From positions 31,441,741 to 31,505,740 of the forward strand of contig CM041465.1 in the NCBI GenBank assembly GCA_023213395.1: DNA of 64,000 nucleotides. The letters run 5' to 3'. The notes beneath the pieces were generated by a model that did no database searches, had not been told where the DNA came from, and saw only the letters and a list, made by a program, of their open reading frames with translations. Of this stretch, positions 45,755 to 56,746 are shown in pieces (within the stretch, counting starts at the first letter, position 1; every line of letters begins with the position of its first letter). The position numbers and the translations under genes are program-made. This DNA is from Cycas panzhihuaensis. Taxonomy: Eukaryota; Cycadophyta.

Positions 45755-46587
45755 AGTCCCTCCTCTTGAAAGTGTGTTTTGCCCTTAAAGCATAGGTAAG
45801 TGTAGATATTTCCGAAGCCATCTTTTTATTTCTAAGTGGCATTGTTATTATCCCCTACCTTCTATTTTATAAGATATTCCTTGATATCTCTAGAACGAAG
45901 TCTTTTGGCATGCATCTGTAGAATACTTTCTGGCTCTACTATAATTTTTCCTTCATCATCTAATATAGGTATGTTTGACTAAGGAAAAACACCTTCCCCA
46001 AGTTTTTACTTGAGGAAAGAAATAGAAATATATTTTGGATGCAACTGGTAAGAGAAACTTTTAATTGGTATGCTACTTCCCCTATTTTAGCCAGAATTTT
46101 GTAGAGCCTAAAGAATATAGGTTGTAGTTTGTATTGGCCCAATTGTTTTAAGTTAGTTTGCTTGTATGGTTAAACGCAAAGAAATATCCAATCCCCTAGC
46201 ATAAAAGTTCATTCTATTCTATGTAAACTAACTTGTTATTTCATTCTATTTTTGGCCAAATTCAAATTGTCCATTAAAATTTCCATAATGTGATGTATCT
46301 ACTATTGTTCCTCTTAGACCATATGGACTTTAGATGTTCGAGTCTATTTAAGAAGTGATAGTGGTTCAAAACCATATAGGGCTTGAAATGGTGTCATCTT
46401 GGTGATGGTATAGTATGGGGTGTTATACCACCATTCAACCAAAGGAAGCCATTTATACTATTGGTGTTATTTATTAGTAGTGAAGTTTTGTAAATATCCT
46501 TGTAAACATTTATTAATGGCCTCTATTTACCCATCGATTTATGGATGATATGTCATACTCATATTTATCTTGGTACCTACAACCAAT
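45755..46587 (-). pseudogene. gypsy E integrase C-terminal part
   Basis: Minus strand: LVGTKINMSMTYHP with a stop then IDG (about 46575-46530), WLPLVEWWYNTPYYTITKM and TPFQALYGFE (about 46450-46370), and frame 46142-45960 with LQPIFFRLYKILAKIGEVAY then QLKVS, the GPF/Y-type integrase end. It begins at the first bases after the LTR, so the deletion endpoint coincides with the LTR edge. A frame at 46771-46577 lies mostly in LTR. Confidence 0.88.
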
Positions 46588-46900
46588 TGTACCATATTAG
46601 AGCTTTTCCATAAAGGTGAAGAGTTACTACCACCAATAGAGCTTTTTCCAAAAATAGATAACAACCCAAAGATATACTAGCAAGAAGGAAAATTATAACA
46701 ATAGATAATGAATAATAACCACTAAATGATATCTCAAGTTTAAAAAGTAAAATGTATGAAAAGATAATCAATAGAATTGATACAAGTTACCAAGTACTCC
46801 TTCAAGTTTTGCTGAAATAAATAATCCCTCTTTGAGGCAAGGTACCCTCCATAATTATTTCACTGAGGCTGAAATTACAGTAATCCAAGCTTTCCCTCTT
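46588..46900 (-). repeat. 5' LTR of gypsy E, left piece
   Basis: TGTACCATATTAGAGC onward matches 45237 onward; it is cut by F at CTCTT. It continues at 53674-53890, together about 530 bp. Confidence 0.85.
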
Positions 46901-47297
46901 TGTTAGAAATAATATTTATGTTAATGTAATGTTATCTTTATAAAGTTTAATGTATTTAATTATTATATACTAAAAGTTTTGTGAAATGGATTGTTTCCAT
47001 TTCAATGAACCTTACCTATCTTCTCGAATAATTATTCGATAATCTTTCATGTTGGGTTGGCTACATGGTTTCATGTCCCTAGTCAGGCTGACAAAGTAGA
47101 GAGAGAGGACGAGATCCTTATATTCCATTCATATACTCTAATTTTATTCTAATAATATTACTATATTCTGAGGTGGTTTTTCATCCCCTGTAGGGGTTTT
47201 CCACCTATCAAATATATTGTATAATATGTGATTAAGTTTGTGTTCAATATACTTGTTAATATGCCTATGGTTTGTTCATGATACCCTCTCTCCAATA
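46901..47297 (+). repeat. 5' LTR of copia F
   Basis: TGTTAGAAATAATATTTATG to CTCTCTCCAATA. The first 18 bases are close to those of the G and C LTRs (TGTTAGAARTAATATTTA). Confidence 0.96.
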
Positions 47298-47312
47298 TGG
47301 TATCAGAGCAGG
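47298..47312 (+). other. Primer-binding site of copia F
   Basis: TGGTATCAGAGCAGG, exact initiator-Met PBS next to the LTR. Confidence 0.95.
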
Positions 47313-49042
47313 TTTCAAAGAAACATTTTTTTAAACAAGTTGAGTATAAAGTCTAAGGTGAAAAAGTCATTTTGAATACATGGAGTCTATGATGAATAGT
47401 AGAGAAGATTAGAAAAACCCAGTCAATCAAACCTAAAGCAGAAATAGGAAATAGAAATTGTATGTTGAGCAACTACTACCCAATCATCATCAACTTCCAT
47501 GGAGGAGACTATAGACTACAAAATGCATGAACAAAAATTCAACAAAGGATATTATAGACTATAGAACACATGAATGAATAGAGATCAAGTCACATGTAGG
47601 TCTCGTGGAAGGTTTACGACTGCCATTAGAGAAGGAGAAATACAACCACGCACATTACCACATAGCCATTCCATGTCATACAAAGCATGTCATCTGTAAC
47701 AAACTCTACCACGGAGATGATGGAATACCCATATCCATAGCTAAAAGATAAATAAACGCCTATTAGAATAGCAAATTGCATGAATAAAAGCCACTAATAT
47801 AGCTCTAGGTTGCATGAAGATCAACACAGAGGAATACAAATGCCCATATTGAGATTTTGATAAAACTCTTAAATAAATCATCTGCTTGAAGGACTTTGTA
47901 CCTACTCGTTGTTGTAATCCCTGCAGAGATGCAAAAGAAACTTGACAAAGGAGATGCAGGTCATCATCACAGATAGAGAATTTCACCAACAAAGAGATGA
48001 AAAGATCAAAATCACTGAATCATGTAAAAAATATTGATATCAAAGAGAAATCACCATTGTAAATCTATTCAAAACCTTAAGATTAAGCTTAAATAATTTA
48101 ATCCTTTATTTTTTGCATCAAAATAGACATAAAAAATTTATCAAATCCTATTTATTCTTCTTGTAATTACAAAAGGAATCAAATCTAGTTAATTTATTTT
48201 TTAGCTCTATAACCCCTTTACCCACTAGCCCCTAGTCTTATCTCCCTTTCATATGACCTCATACTTAAATATAAAATAGGATTAACCCCTAATTTTTAGT
48301 CCCCCTCATATTTCAAAAGAGGTACCTAGACTATTTTTTGCATAACTTCTTCATCCAAAGTTAAAATTCAATTTCAGAACTTGCATTGGAATCCCAATTC
48401 ATACATTGACGTTTTAATTGATCACTTGAATACTTTTGACGTCGTTTTTATAGAGAAAACATCGTGCAAAGTCAACGAAACCAACCACAACTAGGTAAGT
48501 TTAGGTACGTGACTTAAACTAGTAAATTTTAATATAAATTTTTAATGTTATTATTTCAATTCAATATATTATTAATCATTTATTAATTTGACAAGTTAAT
48601 TACATTAATTTATCACTTATTTTTTAATAAATTCATTCAATTTATTTATAAGTAATTCAACTATTATTTTAATGTTATTTATTACAAATGATATTATAAT
48701 CAATGCAAATATTTACAAATTTAATTTAATTCTTGATATGTATGATTAAAAACATAATTTCAAATTATTTACAATCAAATTTTAATGTGTTAAAGGGTCA
48801 ACTTTCTTATTTTATTCATAAAATTTCATAATTCATTCACAAACACTTATGTATCTTTATCTGTATTAAATCAATGTTATTTTTCCTTAATTATTGAAAT
48901 AAAAATGTTGTGATTATCTTTATGTAATATTTGTGGCTTAAAAGTTTTAATTCTAAATATTATTCTTTCTTTATAATCACCTTATCCTTTCTTTTATTTT
49001 TCATCAAAAGAGGATCTCTAGATATAGATTTCTTTTCCCAAA
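47313..49042 (+). other. Leader of copia F
   Basis: 1.7 kb without recognisable protein. Text at 48205-48460 (ACCCCTTTACCC, ACTAGCCCCTAGTC, ATTAACCCC and GGTACCTAG.C) resembles the stem-loop module of I, L, D and G, but its arms pair less well. Confidence 0.5.
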
Positions 49043-49960
49043 ATGACAATTATACTAGGCACAACCACTTTTGTGTAAATTATAATTTTAAATAGGATAA
49101 ATTATGCTAACTAAAAAGTCAAAGTATATGACCATCTCAAACAACAAAAGATTTGGCAGTATGTGACTGGAGAGTTTATGAAACCTACTGACAAAACATC
49201 AAAAGCCTGTATAGTTTATCTGATAAACTGTGATGGAGTCTTATGCACTATCTTAACCTCTCTTTCCCCAGACATACATAGGTAGTTCTCTAACACAGAT
49301 GATTATGCCTCAGTCTAGGCTAAGGAAAAATATGATAAGGTAGATACATAACAAGTGGCTATTCTTAAACAAAAAATATATGATTTGAAATATGAAGATT
49401 TCTCTAAAGTTAAGAAATTCTTATCAAACCTTCAACTCATAAATATAGACTTAGGAAATTGTATTAAATTTTTAACAAAAATATATAATAAAATCATAAC
49501 TACTACTCATGCAAAAGATGACAATACACTCCTCTATCTAGCCATTAACAAACTTCTTAAATATTTCAATCAATATAAAACTACTAGGCAATAGTGTGGA
49601 CACCCTCCCATTACATTTAATCAACTAACAAACTAACTAGTTGAATATTAAATTATGTTAATCCAAACTAAAAAAACTCAAGATCCTTCTCAAGCTCATT
49701 TTTCCAAGTCTAAGCCACAAAACAAACTGAAAAACCAAAATAATTATCAAAACAATCACAATAGTCATTCTAAATTCCAAAAATCTCATAAAGGTTCTAC
49801 TTCAAATAATTGTAATCAAAATATTAAGTACTTAGGACCACCAAAAAATTAAAATTCACCTAATCAAACATTCTAAAAAATAAATAATTTCAATACCAAT
49901 AATAATTAAAATGTTAGTTGTACCTACTGCTATAAAAAGGGGCAAATAATAGACGTTTAT
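49043..49960 (+). pseudogene. copia F gag pseudogene
   Basis: ATG at 49043. Open pieces include MKPTDKTSKACIVYLINCDG-like text, a frame at 49355-49594 (KQKIYDLKYEDFSKVKKFLS) and a basic Asn/Gln/Lys-rich tail (49655-49852), then CTYCYKKGQIIDVYR near 49920, a zinc knuckle whose His and last Cys are changed. Stops are few. Confidence 0.85.
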
Positions 49961-50039
49961 AGGAACAAAATCACTTTTGAATCATGGAAAGCCTCAAAAG
50001 GGGTCCAATTGTAATTCCATAATTCTAATATTTCTCTAA

Positions 50040-53000
50040 CTACCACTACATCTACTTTTTCTTCTCATACTTTATAACCATCCTTGTAAATTTTAGATTC
50101 TAGTGTTTCCTACTATATGACGAGTCGTCAAGAATATTTATCCACTAATCAACCTGATTCTAATTCTGAAGAAAAAATCTTTTTTGGAAGTGGTTCTTCA
50201 TTAAATGTCAAAGGAACTGGTGGTGTAAACTTAAAAAATAGTTCCATAAATGATGTATTTTATGTTTCAAATTTACTACCTAGTCTTCTATCAGTTTATC
50301 AAATCTACCAGAAGGACCTTATTATTGAATTCTAAAAAGATAAATTTGTTATCAAACAACCCTTTAATAAATTCAAATATATTGCTTCAGGATCTACTGA
50401 CCACAAAATGGGTTTGTGTAGCTTAAAAAATCTAAATCATTCTAAAACTAAACTCTCCATTGCTTTCATAGTTAAATCTAACCTAGTTAGTAAACTCTAA
50501 CATCTACGATTCAACCATACAAGTTATGGTAAATTATCGTACTTAAATCAGTATGATGTGATTCATGGGCTCCCACCTTAATCAACAATTTATGGTATTT
50601 GTGAAACTTATATAATAGGTAAATAACACATAGATCCCTTCCCTCATCAAACCTTATTTTTAATAAAATTACCACTCGAACTTATGTATTCAGACGTCTG
50701 TGGTCCCTTCCAAGTATCATCATACTCTAGAAGTAAATATTTTATTGCCTTCATCAATAATATTTCTAGAAAGTATTTGCTCTATATGCTAAAATCTAAA
50801 AGTCCAGTATTTGATATCTTTGTTGAATTCAAAATTTTAGTTGAAAATCAATCCAACTTAAAAATTAAAATATTTAGATCTAATAATACCAATGAATATT
50901 TGAGTAATAAATTTACTTTATTATGCTAAAAATATAAAATAAGATTTTAATATTCTGTTATCTATACTCTTCAATAAAATGGTGTTATTGAATACAAGAA
51001 TTGTACCATAATTGAAATGACCATATGCATGTTATATACAAAAGGTATTGACTTAAAATTATGGGCTGAAGTAATAGCTTACTCAAATTATTTGTTAAAT
51101 TAATTACTAAGTAAATATTTATAGAATGTTACACCAAAATAAAAGTCGTCTAGTCATAAATCATCTGTAAAGCATCTTAAAATCTTTAGAAACATTACTT
51201 GAGGACATGTTCCAAAAGAAAAATGTAAGAAACTAAATCTTAAAAGCTCTAAATTTATCTTCATTATATACAACAAAGAAAGTAAAACTTATAGGTTACT
51301 AAATCCTATTACGCATAAAATCTTAATTATGTCTGATATCATTTTTTATGAAGAGGGATATTCATCAAATTCCAATCAAATTAAACTTCCTATTAAAATT
51401 TTGTTAACTAATAATTACTTAACAGACCCTTCAGAAAAATAAACAAATAATGAAGTAATTAAAAGCTTATCCACACAAGTCCAAAATTAGACTCTAACTG
51501 AACCTAATATACCGTATCCTTTTACTTCTTCCAACTAATCTTCTAAAAATAAACAAATAATTTAGGCTTAAAAAACCCTTTTTGATGTTGGTTTTGATGT
51601 TGGTAATCCATCAGATACCAAAAGAACTCGATCACAAAAGTTACAAGCCAATTTTATTTTAATGGCTAAAGTAATAGTTAATAATAATCCTAAAATATCC
51701 AATGAAGCTTATAATAATCATGTATGGTAATAAGCCATGCAAATAGAATATGAAGCTCTTAAAAAGAATTTAACTTGGGATTTAGTTCCATTACTACTAA
51801 GTAAAAATTTAGTAGACTATAAATGGGTTTACCAAATTAAATATAACTCTAAAAGAGTTATAGAAAAATATAAGGTACATTTGGTAACTAAAGGTTTTTC
51901 TCAAATTGATGATATTGACTATACCAAAATTTTTGCTTCTATTATAAAAATGAATATAATCAAAATTATTATTGCTCTTATAACTAAATTTGGTTGGCAA
52001 ATATATCAAATATATGTAAAGAGCACTCTTCTTAATTGTGACCTTAATGAAGAAATATATATGTCTAAACCTCCTAGTTTTGTGTCTAATGTCAATCTCA
52101 TTTGTAAACTTAAAAAATCCTTATATGGTCTTAAACAAGCCCTAAGGCTTGATACATCAAAATAAATAACTATCTTTTTCATAATGGATATACTAAATAC
52201 ATTAGTGATCTTAACTTCTATTTCAAATAATAAGATAATAATATCACTATTCTAATTTTTTATGTTGATGATATTATCATAACTAGATCTCTACTCTCTG
52301 ATGTTCATCTAAGTCTATTCTAATGAATAAATTCGAAATGACAAACTTAGGTCTTCTACACTATTTTCTTAGTTTTCAAATCTGTTAGTCTGAATCTATA
52401 ATTTCTATTTCATAACTTAAGTGCATACTTGACCTAATTAAAAGGTTTAACATGGAAAATTTAAAGCTAGTACTAACTCCTCTATAATTAAGTGTAAAAT
52501 TGTCAACTGATTGTCAAAACCCCCCTTGCGATCCCATGTTATATCATTAGTTAATAGGAAATCTCATTTATTTAACTCACACTCATCTAGATATTTCTTA
52601 TATTGTTGCTTTGTGTTCTAGGTATATGCAAAAGCCCCATGAATCACACTAAAAATTAGCAAAATGAATTCTACAATATTTTCAATGTATAATTTATTAT
52701 AGTCTAATTTATAATTACTATAATACTAATCTAAAATTAACATATTATATAAATTTTGATTTGGTAGGAGATTCAGATGATCGAAAATCTATAGTTAGAT
52801 ATATCTTTTTTCTCTAACTCTTCTCCTATCACATGGTCTAACAAAAAGATGTAATCATTGGCTCTATCTATAATAAAAACCTAATATCGAGCCTTAGTAG
52901 AAATCAATAAGAAATTTCTTTGGATTAAAGATTTATTAAATGAACTTGGTTTATTTTCTATCTCCTCTATTTAGATAAAAGTTGATAATTATTGTTCCAT

Positions 53001-53160
53001 TTCTATCGCAACTAATTCTATAGTACACTCTAGAACTGAATATATAGAATTGTAGCAATATTTTATTCGTAATCTTGTAAATGATAATACTATTAATCTA
53101 TCTTACTATCCTATAGATTTGTAGATGGCTAGTATACTAACAAAGCCATTGACAGAAGCT
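50040..53160 (+). pseudogene. copia F pol pseudogene (PR-IN-RT-RNase H)
   Basis: Protease lies at about 50085-50380 (ILDSSVSYYM, D-S-S for D-S-G; then NDVFYVSNLLPSLLSV), GAG-pre-integrase at 50490-50650, integrase at 50680-51330 (LMYSDVCGPFQVSSYS, RSNNTNEYLS, NGVIEY), a linker, RT at 51737-52400 (open 142 codons, KWVYQIKYNSKRVIEKYKVH; FYVDDIIIT near 52265, YVDD intact) and RNase H at about 52500-53150 ending LTKPLTEAKF. The second integrase Asp is Asn. It is inactive but well ordered. Confidence 0.9.
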
Positions 53161-53263
53161 AAGTTCGTTAAGTTACGAGAGCTATTAAAGATTGATGAAG
53201 TCTTCATCAAAGAGGGATTGACATACTGAAGTCTTCATCATCCTCTATTTGTATTAAAGATGA

Positions 53264-53276
53264 CATTAAAGGGAGA
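53264..53276 (+). other. Polypurine tract of copia F
   Basis: ATTAAAGGGAGA just before the 3' LTR start TATTAAAAATAATC. Confidence 0.85.
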
Positions 53277-53668
53277 TATTAAAAATAATCTTTAAATTAA
53301 TATAATGTTATCTTTATAAAAGTTTAATGTATTTAATTATTATATACTAAAATTTGGTGAAATGGACCATTTCTATTTCAACAAACCTTTACCTAACTTC
53401 TCTAATAATTACTCAAGAATCTTTTATGTCGAGTTGGCTACGTGGTTTCATGTCCCTAGTCAGACTTGTAAAGTAGAGAGAGAGGATGAAATTCTCATAT
53501 TCTATTCATGTACTCTGATTTATTCTAATAATATTACTATATTCTAAGATTTCATCCCATGTAAAGGGTTTCCACTTGTCAAATCTGTTGTGCAATGTGT
53601 GATTGAGTTTGTGTTCAATGCACTTGTTAATATACCTATGATTTATTTATAATACTCTCTCTCCAGCA
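53277..53668 (+). repeat. 3' LTR of copia F
   Basis: 392 bp matching 46901-47297, TATTAAAAATAATC to CTCTCCAGCA, then TSD CTCTT. The short frame at 53362-53547 is LTR sequence, not a gene. Confidence 0.96.
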
Positions 53669-53673
53669 CTCTT

Positions 53674-53890
53674 CATGATCTAAATGAGGCCCATAACCAC
53701 CCTTAAATAGGTAGCTAAAATCCATAGCAAGAAGTTAGCCATAAAAGTTATAAATTTTATTTTTAACAAGAATATGAAGTCAACTAAAAACTCTTCTGAA
53801 AATAGGTACTTAAATGTCTTCATGGAAGTCAATTTTTCTACTCATCAAGAGATCATCCAAATAGCCTTTTAAAATATTTAGAATACTGCA
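53674..53890 (-). repeat. 5' LTR of gypsy E, right piece
   Basis: CATGATCTAAATGAGG to GAATACTGCA, matching 45545-45754 (CATAACCACCCTTAAATAGG shared). Confidence 0.88.
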
Positions 53891-54735
53891 AAAGCATTAA
53901 TGAATACCAAGAAATATCCTACACATCTAAGAGAAGTGGTTACCATAGGGCCATAGATATCTGAGTGGATTAGGCTTAGCTTTTCAATTTCCCTCCAAGC
54001 CTTCACTTTTGAAAACTTCTCTCTATGATACTTTCCACAAATACAAGGTTCACAATTACCAACTTCTTCTTTGAACTTTAGGAGACCATGTATTATATTT
54101 AGCATATGCATCAAATATAGGTCAGGGAAATGCAAATGTCCCATTCTCTCATGCCACAACTGAATTTTATTAGACACATCTATAGTTGATACTCTTTGAT
54201 TTATAGATTTACCTAAGAGCCTATAAAAAATACCTTTCTTTATACCTTCTATAATCGTTTTCCCTTCACAATCACTGGCAGCAGCCTTTCCATCCTTGAA
54301 GAGAGTACTCATATTATTGTCTTCAATTTGATTGACTAAAATTAAATTCATCTTCAGTCCTAATGCATACATCACATCATTAATATGGTAACCCTCCCCA
54401 TCAAGTTTGATAAATAAGACCTTCCCTATGCCTTTAGCATCTAACATTTTATCACCTCCCAGAGTTATAATATACCTAGTTACTTCCCACATGTATCTAA
54501 AATAGTCAAATATATTAGTCATGTGCCTAGAAGTACCTAAGCCTATATTAGATATCACTTGGTTTTAACCCTATTAGTGAGACAGCTAAGTTTTGTTGAC
54601 CTACAACATTCTACTGACTACTTTTGTGCTACTATTGATCATCCTATAACACCCTACAATTCTTACTAAAGTGGCCTTGTTTGTTACAGTAAAAGCAAGT
54701 CTTTTGGGGCAACTTCTTTATGTGGAAACAAAACA
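53878..54735 (-). pseudogene. copia C zinc knuckle, protease, GAG-pre-integrase, integrase start
   Basis: From right to left: CFYCNKQGHFSKNC, an intact CCHC zinc knuckle (about 54700-54655), then a 226-codon frame (54558-53878). The frame holds the protease (GLGTSRHMT, where the D-S-G triad is lost), KGIGKVLFIKLDGEGYH, the GAG-pre-integrase HERMGHLHFPDL with CEPCICGKYHREKFSK, and the integrase start LSLIHSDIYGPM followed by GYFLVFINAF, where E is inserted. The last few residues of the frame are E LTR. Confidence 0.9.
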
Positions 54736-54890
54736 ACTTTCCACCTATGATTAATGTAAAATAATAACATAAAATTATACAAAAAACACACAAAAAAATG
54801 GGCATTAAACAACACTAACATAATACCTGCTAAAATTTTATTATATTTTAAAATATTTAGTTCTTTGGTTACTTCGCAGAACATTGAAAA
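54736..54890. other. Unassigned segment between C and G
   Basis: AT-rich, no Gag text of C recognised; a minus-strand frame (54884-54684) is hydrophobic and shows no family. It ends with GAAAA, the target copy for G. Confidence 0.35.
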
Positions 54891-55188
54891 TATTAGAAAT
54901 AATGTTTAATGTAAGTGTTGTCCATAGGGTTTAGTGGTCTAATGTTTAGTAGTCTAATGTTAATATTAGATGTGTATATGTCAAGTATTAGGAAGTATTT
55001 AATTATGTCATTAACTAGTGTGCCTGGCAGTTATCTTAATAATTTGATTATGTAGTTGGTTGAACATACAGTAGACATACACTATAAATATGTGTACTCT
55101 CATTCATTAATATAATTAATAAAGATCTTTCTTATGCCTTACTTATTATTATAAACATGATGAATATATTAGACCTATATATTTCACA
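54891..55188 (+). repeat. 5' LTR of element G
   Basis: 298 bp, TATTAGAAATAATG to TATTTCACA; matches 58786-59083. TATA-like CTATAAATA at 55082. Confidence 0.97.
55082..55090 (+). promoter_or_regulatory. TATA box in G LTR
   Basis: CTATAAATA within ACACTATAAATATGTG, identical in the 3' LTR (about 58976). Confidence 0.6.
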
Positions 55189-55200
55189 TGGTATCAAAGC
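55189..55200 (+). other. Primer-binding site of element G
   Basis: TGGTATCAAAGC directly after the LTR; one base from the initiator-Met complement. Confidence 0.92.
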
Positions 55201-56746
55201 AAGTTAGGTGAATACAAAAGACTAACCTCTGTGAGGTGTCTTTAGATAGAAGATTGAAAGAAATGCTTGGTCATTGAAAATGAAATGAAAGAGAGAATAG
55301 AGATCACTCGATCTACACTAAGTTAAGCCGTGGAGATAAAAAGAAGCCCGTCGTTGCCTTAGGTTAATTCTACGAAAGAGAGTCAATGGTTGTGAGCCCC
55401 TCTTGTTGATTATATATGTAAGTTGCCTATCTGTTCATAAGGAGAGAATACATGGAGCATAGATGCCCATTATGGAATAAATGCATGTCAAGCATGGTTT
55501 ACATAGCCACCATGAATAGAAAGAGAAATTGAAAACCTACTATTGTAATGAAAGGATCTAGATGATAAAGAAGGGTTGTTCACGCCTAGTCATAGTTTGA
55601 AGAAGGAAGAGTTGTAAAATAATTGGCAAGATATCTTGCTTAAAGGATGATTCATATAGACCCTAAAGAACCCACCTCTACATGTAAAGGGATAGCCCAG
55701 TCGTGGAAATAAAGTCACTCAAAGATGCCTGGATGTAAAGATGCACCTAGCAATTAAGAAAAGAAACCCATGTATATGAGCTAATTTAACATGAATCCTA
55801 ACTACCGGATTAAGACGTGTCAACCCTCGATTATGTGTTTTCCCCTAAGCAACCCTACCTTCATGCATGGCTAATTTTGGAACCTTCATAACCCCCTTGC
55901 GACCCTATATGAAAGATTAGTGTTTTATGCATGTGACTGTACTCCTCCATCTGTCTAAGTTTAGCAATAAATAATCATGGAGTTTGTTATTGCGTTCATT
56001 TGATTTTGAAGCTTGTGCTCATAAATTTCTGTCGCCACCACGATTTGTTCACCTGAAGACTATGATATTTGTTGCATGAAGTTAATGAAAAAATACAATC
56101 ATTTATGCCTCTGCTTATAGTTGTCAACTCGTATAGTGTTCCTATAGTTGACTTGACTAATCAAGCAGATTTTTGTAGAGAAATTTGATTAATGTAATAT
56201 GTTGCTTTGTGGAGAAATTTGATTAATGTAATTCATCAAATTGCAAAGAAATTTAATCGATATAATTTATCACTTCAAATTGTTGATACATATAAGTGAT
56301 TTTTTAGTACAAAATTTATTTTCTAAAGTTCATATCTAATTAAATCAAATTAGAGTTCTCTTCAAATCTATAGACATCAATTTGAATAGGGTGAATTTAA
56401 TTAGTTTTACAAAGTCAAATTTGGATTTAATAAGATTGGAATGCAATTTGGAGTTTGTTAACCCCTTAGCAGTTAAGTGTTTGGTCCTATGTAGTCTCAA
56501 TGTGACCTGTTGTTAATTTGTTAAGGGGGCTAAAGTCTTAACAACTTCAATTTATTTTTCATAAGGAGGTGTTTGTATGTTTTCCTTCATATCTTTACAT
56601 TTAGGAGTTTGATTTGCAAACTATTAGAACTGTATTTTAGAGACAGTCATTTTGATATATATTTTGAAGTATTTTGGTGTTGATTTAACTAAGTTATTTC
56701 AATTTAAAATAAGTGTATAAATCTTGTGTAACTCTTACTTATAGCC
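55201..56746 (+). other. Leader of element G with stem-loop
   Basis: Non-coding. GTTAACCCCTTAGC (56458-56471) pairs with GTTAAGGGGGCTAAAG (56521-56536); this is the cleanest stem of the set, with a loop of about 50 nt. Downstream text (CATAAGGAGG, CATATCTTTAC, AGTTTGATTTGC) matches the same place in I and L. Confidence 0.65.

Larger units (their letters stand above)
46901..53668 (+). mobile_element. Ty1/copia element F, near full length
   Basis: 6768 bp with LTRs of 397 and 392 bp, PBS, gag, full pol, PPT and a perfect TSD CTCTT (46896-46900 and 53669-53673). Removing it restores the E LTR collinear with its sister copy. LTRs differ at well over one position in ten by eye. Confidence 0.95.
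45237..53890 (-). mobile_element. Ty3/gypsy element E, internally deleted, split by F
   Basis: LTR copies at 45237-45754 and 46588-46900 plus 53674-53890. Between them lies only 833 bp, the C-terminal part of a gypsy integrase. PBS, gag, protease, RT, RNase H and the integrase N-terminus are missing. The target duplication is imperfect (AAAGA/AAAGC). Without F, E is 1.9 kb. It lies in the integrase of C. Confidence 0.85.
38279..54735 (-). mobile_element. Ty1/copia element C, split by D and E(F)
   Basis: Minus-strand domains run from a zinc knuckle (about 54700) through protease, GAG-pre-integrase, integrase, RT and RNase H to a 3' LTR (about 38279-38615). D interrupts RT with TSD ATACC. E interrupts the integrase start and itself holds F. 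The 5' end (gag N-terminus and 5' LTR) is not found. Same family as H (1938-5070). Confidence 0.85.

Noticed and set aside
47741-47992. Minus-strand frame of 83 codons in the F leader
   Set aside because: No recognisable family and no codon signal; I could not support a gene.
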